From Chitinophagales bacterium (lineage in GTDB: Bacteria > Bacteroidota > Bacteroidia > Chitinophagales > Saprospiraceae): 47,151 nucleotides of DNA. A program made the position numbers and the translations under genes. The first letter of the stretch is position 1, and the number at the start of each line of letters is the position of its first letter. The notes under the pieces were generated by a model, which was given only the letters and a program-made list of their open reading frames with translations, was not told the DNA's origin and did no database searches. The stretch is from positions 87,542 to 134,692 of the forward strand of contig JAIXKS010000021.1 of the NCBI GenBank assembly GCA_026928325.1, given 5' to 3'. Below are positions 1 to 7,964 of this stretch, one piece after another.

Positions 1-2
1 AC

Positions 3-719
3 AAAATAAATGAGATGCAAATGAATTTCATCTTACATATCAACAATCCTGGTACAGGATTCGTCTCGGGATTTTTCAGTTCGATAACCTCATCCGCGGT
101 GCAGAACTTAGGTGGTGGTAAGGTAGCCACGGTGATAGGCGGCGGTCTTACAGGAGGTGTTGGCGCCGCAGTATCAGGCGGCAACTTTTTTCAGGGAGCT
201 ACGTATGGATTGATTGCAAGTAGCTTGAATCATATTGCACATGAGATTGTTCATAAATATCAAATTGATGTTGAATTAAAAGATGCGGGAATAAAAGGTT
301 CTGATGTGCCAGAGATGGATATGGAATCAGTAAAAAAGGTAGAAACGATGAAATCAATATCTGCACTTTCTAAAGCTACAAACCCAAAGTATAATATTAT
401 TCAAAAAAAATCAAATGCATTCGGTTCTATAAATGATAATAATTGGGAAGTTGAATTATATGCTCAAGCATTTAGTAGTTATCGGATTTTAGCTTCTACC
501 ATATTTCATGAGTTGACACATTTATCGCATTTTGTTAACCCACAATATTATAGAAAATGGGCAAATTCGAGGCTTGATCCCTCTAAGGCTACTTTAAGAA
601 ATTATTCCGAATTCTTAGCCCATTCAGCAGAATTAAAATATTCAGGTTTAGGCAATCCTGAATTGTATGATAAATTAGACATTCAATCATTAAAAAGACT
701 TTTTGGCAATGGGAATTAA
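3..719 (+). CDS. C-terminal end of a probable Rhs-type polymorphic toxin with HExxH metallopeptidase domain (5' partial)
   Basis: The reading frame is open to the left window edge, so the first in-window ATG (15) is probably internal and the gene starts outside. Counting from that ATG, residues 30-80 are Gly/Ala-rich with the pattern SGGNFFQGATYGLIASSLNH, which resembles the segment after the Rhs core in Bacteroidota Rhs proteins. A different-looking tip follows. Residues 165-169 are HELTH, a zinc-metallopeptidase HExxH motif, and a Glu in NYSEFLAHSAE (about 199) could be the third ligand. Known of the family: Rhs proteins carry variable C-terminal toxin domains paired with an immunity gene downstream. 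Inference: this is a peptidase toxin tip, and the overlapping lipoprotein gene is its immunity partner. The Rhs core is not in the window, so the assignment rests on the linker and the motif. Confidence 0.6.
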   Translation, partial: KINEMQMNFILHINNPGTGFVSGFFSSITSSAVQNLGGGKVATVIGGGLTGGVGAAVSGGNFFQGATYGLIASSLNHIAHEIVHKYQIDVELKDAGIKGSDVPEMDMESVKKVETMKSISALSKATNPKYNIIQKKSNAFGSINDNNWEVELYAQAFSSYRILASTIFHELTHLSHFVNPQYYRKWANSRLDPSKATLRNYSEFLAHSAELKYSGLGNPELYDKLDIQSLKRLFGNGN

Positions 720-1317
720 ACTAATATTATCGATATTTACCTTTACTTCCTTATTAAGTTGCTCAACGGTATCAACTAATTTTAAGGTAGAGACCTCAAT
801 GAAAGAAGTAGTATTTAAATGCCCTGATGATTATGATATTAATTCTCCTTTGTTTGAAGAAACCTATTTGGATACAGTTATTTGCTTTCAAATTATCAAT
901 AGAGATGACAAAGATTTATTTTTTTTTCATGATAAAACATTTCCTATCACATACGATACAATGTTTAGGAATCCGCCAAATGAATCAAACACAATTATCC
1001 GATACTTTGATGAAAATAAGCATGAGATCAGAGGGAGGTTTAGCTCAGTACGTGTAGATCCTTCATCTGTTGCCTCGGATTTTTATATCGAATTAGTTGA
1101 TACAATTACTTATAAAATCAGGAAATTTGACACCTTAAGTATAAGCCAAAAATTAAAATTACCTTATTTTAAATACGAGCTTTTAATTACTATACACGCT
1201 GATGAATGTAAAAAAGTTCATTTTATAAAATTTTGTATAGGTCAAGGGAAGAAAAAGAAGAAAAATAAATTATATGGTTTTGAATGTAGTGATTTTATAA
1301 GGGTAATTCATAAATAA
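709..1317 (+). CDS. Small lipoprotein, candidate immunity protein for the upstream toxin
   Basis: The ATG at 709 starts 11 bases before the end of the upstream toxin frame, so the two genes overlap and are probably translationally coupled; a TTG at 703 is a less likely start. The N-terminus MGIKLILSIFTFTSLLSC is a lipoprotein signal peptide with its lipobox Cys at residue 18. The mature part, about 184 residues, is acidic and aromatic in the middle and ends with a Lys-rich stretch (GKKKKKNK) followed by a short tail. I recognise no family. Position directly after an Rhs tip is where immunity genes usually sit, and an outer- or inner-membrane lipoprotein could neutralise a peptidase acting in the periplasm; that role is inference. 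It could instead be an unrelated lipoprotein. Confidence 0.7.
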   Translation: MGIKLILSIFTFTSLLSCSTVSTNFKVETSMKEVVFKCPDDYDINSPLFEETYLDTVICFQIINRDDKDLFFFHDKTFPITYDTMFRNPPNESNTIIRYFDENKHEIRGRFSSVRVDPSSVASDFYIELVDTITYKIRKFDTLSISQKLKLPYFKYELLITIHADECKKVHFIKFCIGQGKKKKKNKLYGFECSDFIRVIHK

Positions 1318-1416
1318 AGGCAAACATTAAGCATTTGAAAATGTATAGATTAAAAGAAAAAATGGAAATAATGTGTTAATACTTAAAACTAAAATAATGA
1401 TACTTGAGTTCAACTA

Positions 1417-1431
1417 ATAAATGCAACTTTT
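1417..1431 (+). repeat. Left terminal inverted repeat of the IS30 element
   Basis: ATAAATGCAACTTTT; exact reverse complement of 2506-2520. The next bases (GGTAGG) no longer match the right end, so the perfect part is 15 bp. Confidence 0.85.
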
Positions 1432-1460
1432 GGTAGGAAAGAAATAAGGGATAATTTTTT

Positions 1461-1500
1461 TCAGAAAAGAGAAGAGAAAAACTCTCCTCTCCTTTTCTGA
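1461..1500 (+). other. Hairpin in the IS30 leader, upstream of the transposase gene
   Basis: TCAGAAAAG at 1461-1469 pairs with CTTTTCTGA at 1492-1500, with further partial pairing of GAGAAGAG with the CTCTCCTCTCC side around an AAAAA loop. No U-run follows on either strand, so it is not a standard intrinsic terminator. It lies 46 bases before the transposase ATG. Structures in this position in other IS elements limit transposase expression from outside promoters; applying that here is inference. Confidence 0.6.
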
Positions 1501-1546
1501 ATGGTAAAATTTCCTCATTTTGCTCCTCGTCCAAAATTCGCAATAA

Positions 1547-2527
1547 ATGGGACATTTAACCGTAGCACAAAGATACACAATTCAAGTATTAAAAGAAGAA
1601 GGTTTTTCACAAAGTGAAATAGCTAAAAGAATTAATCGGGATAAGTCAGTTGTGAGTAGAGAACTGAAAAGGAATTGTGACCAAAGAAGTGGTAAGTACA
1701 AAGCCGAATTGGCGGAAAGAAAATGTGCTAACAGGCATAAAACAAAAAAGAAGAAAATCAGATTTACCGCTGAAATTCAGGAAAATGTAGAAGAATTACT
1801 CCGACAAGATTACAGTCCGGAGCAAGTCGTAGGATTTTCTAAACTTCAAGGAGACGATTGCGTGTCAATAGAGCGAATTTACCAACATATTTGGTCAGAC
1901 AAAAGACAGGGCGGCAATCTTTACACACACTTGCGGACAAAGGGCAAAAGATACCGTAAAAGAGGAGCTTCAAAGGATAAACGGGGGCAAATTCCTGATA
2001 AAGTAAGTATTGAAAATCGACCTAAAATAGTAGAAGAAAAAGTCAGAATAGGAGATGTGGAAATAGATTTAGTAATTGGGAAAAATCACAAAAGGGCAAT
2101 ATTGACGGCAAATGACAGGGTAACAGGAAAAGCAAAAATGGCATTATTAGAGTCAAAGTCATCGGAAGAGACCAAGCAAAAGGCAATTGAAATCCTTACA
2201 GAATGGAAGTCCTTTTTGAAAACCATTACCTCCGATAATGGAAAAGAATTTGCTTTACACAAAGAAATCGCAACAGAATTGGAGATAGATTATTTCTTCG
2301 CAAGACCTTATCATAGTTGGGAAAGAGGAGCAAATGAAAACTTTAATGGGTTGGTAAGACAGTATTTCCCAAAGAATTACGACTTTAATTTAATCACAAA
2401 TGATGATATCGAATATGTAGAAGATAAACTAAACAATAGACCAAGAAAAAGATTTGGATTTTTATCTCCAAATCAAGTACATTTGCATTTAATTAATAAT
2501 GACGGAAAAGTTGCATTTATGACTTGA
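1547..2527 (+). CDS. IS30-family DDE transposase
   Basis: This 326-residue protein catalyses transposition of the element that carries it. An N-terminal helix-turn-helix (residues 1-45, with FSQSEIAKRINRDKSVVSREL) binds the ends. The DDE core follows: Asp174 in GDVEIDLVIGK, Asp230 in TSDNGKEF, and Glu264 in ERGANENFNGLVRQYFPK, which is the family signature. Length is normal for IS30 and no stop or frameshift interrupts it. The frame runs through the right inverted repeat: ATG (2519-2521) ends the element, ACT is the target duplication, and the TGA stop (2525-2527) comes from target DNA. The C-terminus therefore depends on the insertion site. Confidence 0.95.
   Translation: MGHLTVAQRYTIQVLKEEGFSQSEIAKRINRDKSVVSRELKRNCDQRSGKYKAELAERKCANRHKTKKKKIRFTAEIQENVEELLRQDYSPEQVVGFSKLQGDDCVSIERIYQHIWSDKRQGGNLYTHLRTKGKRYRKRGASKDKRGQIPDKVSIENRPKIVEEKVRIGDVEIDLVIGKNHKRAILTANDRVTGKAKMALLESKSSEETKQKAIEILTEWKSFLKTITSDNGKEFALHKEIATELEIDYFFARPYHSWERGANENFNGLVRQYFPKNYDFNLITNDDIEYVEDKLNNRPRKRFGFLSPNQVHLHLINNDGKVAFMT
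2506..2520 (+). repeat. Right terminal inverted repeat of the IS30 element
   Basis: AAAAGTTGCATTTAT, the exact reverse complement of 1417-1431. It lies inside the last codons of the transposase gene. Confidence 0.85.
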
Positions 2528-2546
2528 ATCCGCCATAAGATTAATA

Positions 2547-3130
2547 ATGATAGGCTCTTTTTTTGCCCTAATATTAAATCAATGCTATGGGCAAATAATA
2601 ACCGATACAATATTTAGCGGTCGATCACGGGATATAGATATATCTGGTTCAATTAGTAAAAAAATAATTGACAGTTTGCAAGGAATTAATTTATGTAAAG
2701 ATAAACCATTCTTTAATGTTGAAAGAGCACACATAAAAGCGAACATTCCCTTTTTACTATATTACTATAGTACCAGAAGATTAAAAAAATCGGTTGTACA
2801 GGAATATGATGCGCTTATATATACATCATTTTGTGGCCAGTATAATTTTATACACGATGTCTATTTTTTGGAAATGTTTTTTGAAGATGAAAAAAAAGCT
2901 AATGAATGTATAAAGTCATTAGATAAATTAAATAATTTTTTGAGTACGCAAAAAAGCATGATGTGCTTGAAAGTAAGAATGAGTTAGTAAGCCCTATCAT
3001 AGCTTATAATTTTTTTTACATGCGAAAAGGAAATGTTGTGTATATGATACATAAAATTTTACCAGATATTGATGATATCCCAACTACCCGGATTATAAAG
3101 AATAGATTTTTGGAAATTGTAAATCCCTAA
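2547..3130 (+). pseudogene. Exported protein of unknown family, frameshifted in an A-run
   Basis: The frame from ATG 2547 begins MIGSFFALILNQCYGQ, a short signal peptide, and runs to a TAG at 2985-2987. From the A-run at about 2950-2955 the -1 frame continues the protein without a stop (KHDVLESKNELVSPIIAYNF and onward, ending FLEIVNP) to TAA at 3128-3130. Restoring one A to the run gives a single protein of about 194 residues. The break may be a true mutation, a homopolymer sequencing error, or a slippage site. I recognise no family. The IS30 element ends 25 bases upstream, so the gene has also lost its native promoter region. It may be another small effector-locus gene, but that is inference from position only. 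Confidence 0.6.
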
Positions 3131-3132
3131 AA

Positions 3133-3306
3133 ATGGCTCGCATATTATTAATGATGTTATTTATCGGTAATTGCCATAATTACGACAAAATAAATAAAGT
3201 ACCATTTCATCAAACACCCATTTCCAACATCATACAACGTAGAAAATTCCACTTTTTACACAGCATACATGGGCGCGTCAACTTCAAGATTTCGATCAAA
3301 ATCTAA
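3133..3306 (+). CDS. Possible 57-residue ORF directly after the frameshifted gene
   Basis: The ATG begins two bases after the TAA of the preceding (frameshift-repaired) gene, the spacing expected of a coupled operon gene. It encodes MARILLMMLFIGNC at the start, which looks like a short hydrophobic leader with a Cys, but the residue before Cys is Asn, not the small residue a lipobox requires. The rest is basic and shows no motif. It could be a truncated gene remnant or chance. Confidence 0.25.
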   Translation: MARILLMMLFIGNCHNYDKINKVPFHQTPISNIIQRRKFHFLHSIHGRVNFKISIKI

Positions 3307-3313
3307 CACAAAA

Positions 3314-3346
3314 AAAGCCATTTAATTGTGATTATTAAATGGCTTT
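3314..3346 (-). terminator. Intrinsic terminator for the YceI-like gene
   Basis: A perfect 13-bp stem (AAAGCCATTTAAT at 3314-3326 with ATTAAATGGCTTT at 3334-3346) has a 7-base loop. On the minus strand it is followed by a run of U from the A-run at 3311-3316. It lies about 140 bases past the stop of the minus-strand gene at 3485 and may also stop transcription from the left. Confidence 0.75.
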
Positions 3347-3484
3347 ATACGAAAGTAATTTTTTGAATCGATACTAAAATCCATATCTCAGTTCATGGCT
3401 AAAACATTAGCCTAAGACACGAATCGAGTGTTTTCAACTCATGTAAATGTCATCTTCGTAATATATATATGATATTATGTCGGA

Positions 3485-4171
3485 TTATTCCATCGACGTG
3501 GCAGTCTCCGCATTGGCATTGGCCATAATTTGAAGATAAATATTATCATCAACAAATTTATCTCCTAAGTCTTTAAACACGTTTTTAGACTTATATACGA
3601 TACCCCAATCTGTTCTATTGATAGTAAATTGATTGGTAGTTACCGCTACATTGTTGTCAGTAACTGTGATATTTGCAGGAATAATAACCTCTTTAGAAAT
3701 ACCTTTCAATGTCAAATTTCCCTTTACGCTTGCATTTACATTTTCTTCTGTTGCCGGAGAAATGCTAACGATTTCAAATAATCCTGTAGGGAATTTTGTA
3801 ACATTAAAGAAGTCGTCAGCACTATCGTCACCGCCCAATCCTTTAAGGTGTCCTTCTAACATTTCTTTATACTCTCCTTCCATGTCTAAATCAACAATAG
3901 AGTTCATATTGATAACAAAACTTCCAGCTACAACTTGACCATCTTTAACTACCAATTGTCCGGATTGAATATCAATTGTCCCGTGGTGTGTCGTTCCTGG
4001 TTTTGAAGCTTGCCAGTTGATCTTAGCATCCTGTGGAGTAACCGTATAGTTAACGCCTTCAGCTGAAGCCGCTTCTTGGGTTGCATCAGCTGCACTTGCT
4101 GCCTTTTCTTTACATGAAAATATAGCAGTCGTAAACAATAATAAAAATGCAAAATTAATAATGCCTTTCAT
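3485..4171 (-). CDS. YceI-family lipoprotein
   Basis: This 228-residue protein has a YceI-like fold prediction: a lipocalin-type barrel that in known members binds isoprenoid or amide-type lipids in the periplasm; substrate here is unknown. The start at 4171 is chosen because it gives a lipoprotein signal peptide, MKGIINFAFLLLFTTAIFSC, with Cys at 20; the longer frame to 4273 adds 34 residues without sense. An Ala-rich linker follows, then the domain from about residue 40: INWQASKPGTTHHGTIDIQS, then GSFVINMNSI, FPTGLFEI, and near the end FTINRTDWGIVYKSKN and the region LGDKFVDDNIYLQI, all typical. The gene stands alone, with a strong terminator downstream. Family assignment is firm; ligand is not known. 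Confidence 0.9.
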   Translation of the reverse strand: MKGIINFAFLLLFTTAIFSCKEKAASAADATQEAASAEGVNYTVTPQDAKINWQASKPGTTHHGTIDIQSGQLVVKDGQVVAGSFVINMNSIVDLDMEGEYKEMLEGHLKGLGGDDSADDFFNVTKFPTGLFEIVSISPATEENVNASVKGNLTLKGISKEVIIPANITVTDNNVAVTTNQFTINRTDWGIVYKSKNVFKDLGDKFVDDNIYLQIMANANAETATSME

Positions 4172-4458
4172 GAAATTAATACTTTTAAAATAAACAATTA
4201 ATAAAACTTCTTGACTTACTCGAAAGAGTAAAGCATAATTAACGACAAACCATTCTTCAAAGTTTTTTACCAAAAGCTAATGATTGTAAACAGCTTGTTA
4301 ATTATCATGAATTATCCGGAATATTCGAACCCTTAATACCAAAGCAATTCAAGATACAACGACAATTAACCACAAAATCAGCATTTTAAATGTATAAATC
4401 ACATAAATAATTCCATTTAAGCAGACAGGTTCTTTACTTTCAAATTATAAATAAATAT

Positions 4459-4466
4459 TACCTTTG
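4459..4466 (+). promoter_or_regulatory. Candidate Bacteroidota -7 box for the porZ-like gene
   Basis: TACCTTTG matches TAnnTTTG, the -7 element of Bacteroidota sigma-ABfr promoters. It would give a leader of roughly 85-90 bases before ATG 4559. No clear -33 TTG was found at the usual distance. Confidence 0.4.
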
Positions 4467-4558
4467 AAGTCTTTTAAACGTATTTTCTTAAAATTCCTAA
4501 TTGTTATTACAATAAAAACCAAGGCGATTGCTTTATAAAATAGATCACCGAACCAATC

Positions 4559-6883
4559 ATGATGATAGATAAAAAAATCTTTAAGTACCTATTTTTTATA
4601 CTCCTTGTGGCACATCAAGCTGCCGGACAAAGCGATCTTGCCCTAAATCAGTGGAAATCCCACCTTTCTTATAGAAGCGGTGTCCAAGTTACGCAAACTA
4701 ACGACAAAATCGTGTATGCTGCCCAACGAGGCATATTCACCATTGACAAAGAAGATCTATCTGTACGCTTTCTTTCTCGTGAAAACGGGCTAACGGATAT
4801 ACGTGCTTCCAGGCTATTTTACGACCCATTCAACCAACAAGTGATTATCATTTATGAGGATAGCAATATTGACTTTTTAACCAACAAAGACGTAGTCAAT
4901 ATTCCTTTTATCAACACCAATACATCCATCCTAGGAAATAAAACAATCCATGATTTCAATGTATCGGCTCAAAACTTTGCCTTATTAGCTACTGATTTTG
5001 GTATCTTGGGATTTAATCCATCCAATTACGAGTTTTTATTTACGACTTTTACTTCGACATCAGTCAATGCCGTTGGATCCCTTCACGGATACCACTATGC
5101 CGCAACAGAAAAAGGTTTATACGCCATCCCTGAAAGTGGGCTCAATATATCAGACTTCGGCCAATGGTCAAAAATAGATGCTTCCGCCGGACTACCTGCC
5201 AATACTGCCGTCAACAACCTTAAAATCGTTCACAATACCTTATACCTGACGACTTTAAACCAACTTTATAAACTTAGAGAAGATGGACAATTCGAAATAA
5301 TTTTCAAGCCTTCAAATGCTGAGGAAGATCTTAAAAACCTATCCGTATCCGGCCAAAATCTCGTCATCAGCATTGCCAAAGGGAATGAAGGAAAGGTGAT
5401 GACCTTAGACGAACACGGTGTGATGACCAATAATTACTACGGTTGTGTCCAGGAAATCCAAGATGCAGTCATCGACGATCGAGGAAGAATATGGTTTGCC
5501 GACTTAAAGTCACCGGTCAAATATTTGGAAGATATACGTTCTGATCAATGCAAAACACTAGAATTTTCATCACCTTATAGCAATGAAGCTTCTTGGATTA
5601 AATTTAAAAAGGATAAGGCTTATATCCCTTCTAATGGCATTACCGAAGATTTTCAATATACTTACACCCTTTACGGATATTATACGCTTCAACATAATAC
5701 TTGGACCAACTACAGCCCATATACTTTTCCTGCTTTAAACGATTATGGTTTCAACCATTTAGTGGTTCTAGCACCTCATCCAAAAAAAAACGAAATCTAC
5801 TTAGGCAGTTTTTTCAATGGGTTAGTGCGATTGGATGAAGATAGCGGACAAACTGAGCATTGGAACAAAGACAATAGCATCTTGCAAAAAACCATAGGCG
5901 ATGAAACGCGAACACGGATTGCTGGCTTGGCTTTTGACAGCAATGAAAACCTTTGGATTAGCAATTTCGGTGCAGAAAAACCCATAGCTGTCTTGACAAA
6001 AGATCAAAAATGGTATAATTTCAGTGTTCCCGGAAATACCAACCTTCACGAAATATCCATCGACAAAAGAGGCAATAAATGGATGCCCGTCTATGGTCCG
6101 GGCAATGGTGTCATCGTTTACCATGAAGGCAGCGATATATCCAAAACCAGCGACGACAAGGTTAGAAACATCAACAAAAGCAATAGCGAAATTGCTGGAA
6201 ATAAAGTTAACTGCGTAGCTGTAGATTTAGATGGCGCTGTATGGGTAGGAACCGATCAAGGCCCGGTCGTCTTCGATTGTGGAGACCCCTTTAGTGAAAA
6301 TTGTCGAGGCACCACTCGAAAGGTCATTGTTGAAGATATTCCCGCCCCATTACTCCGATATGAAGATATCATCAGCATCGCTATCGATGGTGCTAACCGC
6401 AAATGGTTTGGTACGCGCAATGGCATCTTTGTTCAGTCTCCGGATGGTGTAACCCAAATTGCCAAATATGATACACGGACATCGCCCTTATTGGATAATC
6501 GCGTGGATAGACTCTCCTATAATCCCGAAACAGGTGAAATGTATATTGTAACACCGGGTGGCATTCAAAGTATTAAAACAACGACAACTGGTGGTGGCAA
6601 CCAATTTGCATCTAATGTTTATGCCTATCCTAATCCCGTTACTCCTGATTTTCAAGGTTCGATAGCTATCAAAGGTCTCGTGCGGGATGCAAATGTAAAA
6701 ATCACAGATATCAACGGCAGACTGATTTACGAAACCAAAGCCCTCGGCGGCCAGGCTATTTGGGACGGCTATGATTATAATGGCAAAAAAGCTCCTACAG
6801 GTGTTTATCTCGTATTTAGTGCCAATGAAAATACATCCCTCGATCCCAATACTTTGGTTACAAAGATTTTGATAGTGAAGTAA
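4559..6883 (+). CDS. porZ: PorZ-like type IX secretion protein (beta-propellers plus C-terminal sorting-type domain)
   Basis: This 774-residue protein has a signal peptide (about residues 1-23, cleavage after AAG) and then an N-terminal propeller that reads like PorZ: QWKSHLSYRSGVQVTQTNDK, GIFTIDKEDLSVRFLSRENG, then LTDIRASRLFYDPFNQQVII. Further propeller blades carry two-component-regulator-type repeats (NLWISNFG, AVWVGTDQGPVVFD, RKWFGTRNGIFV). The last 90 residues, with VYAYPNPVTPDFQGSIAI, KITDINGRLIYE and PTGVYLV, match a type A type-IX sorting/FlgD-like domain. Known of PorZ: it is a surface component of the attachment complex that handles cargo signals. A generic propeller protein exported by T9SS is the alternative. 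The gene stands alone, with a -7 box upstream. Confidence 0.8.
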   Translation: MMIDKKIFKYLFFILLVAHQAAGQSDLALNQWKSHLSYRSGVQVTQTNDKIVYAAQRGIFTIDKEDLSVRFLSRENGLTDIRASRLFYDPFNQQVIIIYEDSNIDFLTNKDVVNIPFINTNTSILGNKTIHDFNVSAQNFALLATDFGILGFNPSNYEFLFTTFTSTSVNAVGSLHGYHYAATEKGLYAIPESGLNISDFGQWSKIDASAGLPANTAVNNLKIVHNTLYLTTLNQLYKLREDGQFEIIFKPSNAEEDLKNLSVSGQNLVISIAKGNEGKVMTLDEHGVMTNNYYGCVQEIQDAVIDDRGRIWFADLKSPVKYLEDIRSDQCKTLEFSSPYSNEASWIKFKKDKAYIPSNGITEDFQYTYTLYGYYTLQHNTWTNYSPYTFPALNDYGFNHLVVLAPHPKKNEIYLGSFFNGLVRLDEDSGQTEHWNKDNSILQKTIGDETRTRIAGLAFDSNENLWISNFGAEKPIAVLTKDQKWYNFSVPGNTNLHEISIDKRGNKWMPVYGPGNGVIVYHEGSDISKTSDDKVRNINKSNSEIAGNKVNCVAVDLDGAVWVGTDQGPVVFDCGDPFSENCRGTTRKVIVEDIPAPLLRYEDIISIAIDGANRKWFGTRNGIFVQSPDGVTQIAKYDTRTSPLLDNRVDRLSYNPETGEMYIVTPGGIQSIKTTTTGGGNQFASNVYAYPNPVTPDFQGSIAIKGLVRDANVKITDINGRLIYETKALGGQAIWDGYDYNGKKAPTGVYLVFSANENTSLDPNTLVTKILIVK

Positions 6884-7262
6884 GCCTAAAATGAGGTGAG
6901 TAATTGGACTTGCTACATTGCTTTACAAGGTGGAAATCATTTGCCACATGTATATTTGCAAATATCTTATTATCCTCAAGGATTAGCGTAGAAGACCTAA
7001 TAATATATTTTATGGCAGGTTACAAGACAGGACCTTCGACGCATCACTTTTCTGATAAATAGTAGTGGCAAACAACATCATGGCTTTGCGCATTCAATAC
7101 AAAACCAAATTGCGATCCACACCATTGCAAATCCATGTCTTATGTATCTCCATAACATAAGCCCGCACCCAATTATTGAGCACATTTGAATCATAAAATA
7201 AAATCATCAGAAATCTATGATCAATTTCCTAAGATTAAAAAATTCTCGCTACTGTAAAAAAT
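6884..7262. other. Intergenic region between convergent genes, no gene recognised
   Basis: About 380 bases between the ends of the porZ-like gene and the CBS gene. All frames are broken by stops within short distances. A weak inverted repeat (CTTATGT near 7138, ACATAAG near 7155) has no U-run. I see no tRNA, repeat or convincing terminator. Confidence 0.5.
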
Positions 7263-7682
7263 CTATTTAAATGCTTCTTCAAATAGAATAGGTCGTGGAT
7301 ATTCCATATTAAAGGCGACACGAATCACATCAAATGCAGTAACAACACCTTTGAGATCATTGGATAAGTTGACAACTGGCAAAGTTTTAAATCGTTGGTC
7401 TGCAAACAATTCCGCTGCCGTACCTACCTTATCTTTAGGTGTAATTTTGATGATATTGGTACTCATCACCTCAGAAATTGGTGTATTTTCGTCGTGGCCT
7501 TCACGGATGCCTTTCCACAAGTCAAAAACCGTAATCATGCCTACCAACTTTCCGTCCGTAGTTACCGGCAATTGTTGCATATTATTGTCGAGCATCAACG
7601 CTTCAACATCCTTAATCGTCTGTGTTGGGAATGCTACCAATGGATCTTTTGACATAATAGCACGTACTTCCTGATTCATCAT
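7263..7682 (-). CDS. CBS domain-pair protein
   Basis: This 139-residue protein is a stand-alone Bateman module: two CBS domains (about residues 5-58 and 68-130) with the usual DLW and FDV helices (LVGMITVFDLWKGIRE, LKGVVTAFDVIRVAF). CBS pairs bind adenosyl nucleotides and report energy state to a partner; nothing here identifies the ligand or the partner. It is cytosolic, with no signal peptide. Neither neighbour is obviously a client. A TATTTTTG -7 box lies on the minus strand at 7706-7713, implying a leader of about 20 bases, so the start at 7682 fits. Confidence 0.9.
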   Translation of the reverse strand: MMNQEVRAIMSKDPLVAFPTQTIKDVEALMLDNNMQQLPVTTDGKLVGMITVFDLWKGIREGHDENTPISEVMSTNIIKITPKDKVGTAAELFADQRFKTLPVVNLSNDLKGVVTAFDVIRVAFNMEYPRPILFEEAFK

Positions 7683-7705
7683 AACTTTAAAATTTAGAGG
7701 TTCAA

Positions 7706-7713
7706 CAAAAATA
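7706..7713 (-). promoter_or_regulatory. Candidate -7 box for the CBS gene
   Basis: CAAAAATA on the plus strand reads TATTTTTG on the minus strand, a TAnnTTTG match 24-31 bases before the ATG. Confidence 0.45.
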
Positions 7714-7964
7714 TATATTCTAAAGCGAAGAAAAAGGAACTATACGTAGATAGCCTAATTCCTATAACGCAAATCATTTCAAAATAGTTAGACAAAAATG
7801 AATTTTTTTTATTTTTTTATTTGTTTGATAAGGATGATAGAATTTTTTTGCCGAATATCAAAAAAAATAAAGGTTTTGGGAGCGTTTATTTGTATTTTTG
7901 ACTCTTATCATTAGAAGCGCATCTATTTAGGTTTGTGTTCCCTAATCATAAAAAAGAATTTGAA

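Larger units (their letters stand above)
1416..2521 (+). mobile_element. IS30-family insertion sequence, apparently complete
   Basis: A 15-bp perfect inverted repeat (ATAAATGCAACTTTT at 1417-1431, its reverse complement at 2506-2520) brackets one IS30-type transposase gene. Taking the ends as 1416 and 2521 leaves ACT on both sides (1413-1415 and 2522-2524), a 3-bp target duplication that fits IS30. The element is then 1106 bp, normal for the family. The left part, before the gene, holds a strong hairpin at 1461-1500. The insertion separates the toxin/lipoprotein pair from the broken gene at 2547. Exact ends could be off by one or two bases. Confidence 0.85.

Noticed and set aside
1461-1500. 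Intrinsic terminator within IS30
   Set aside because: The stem has no U-run following on either strand.
2949-2956. Programmed -1 frameshift of the type X XXY YYZ
   Set aside because: The frame register is CAA AAA AGC, not the standard A AAA AAG slippery phase, and no stem-loop was found after it; a deletion or sequencing error is simpler.
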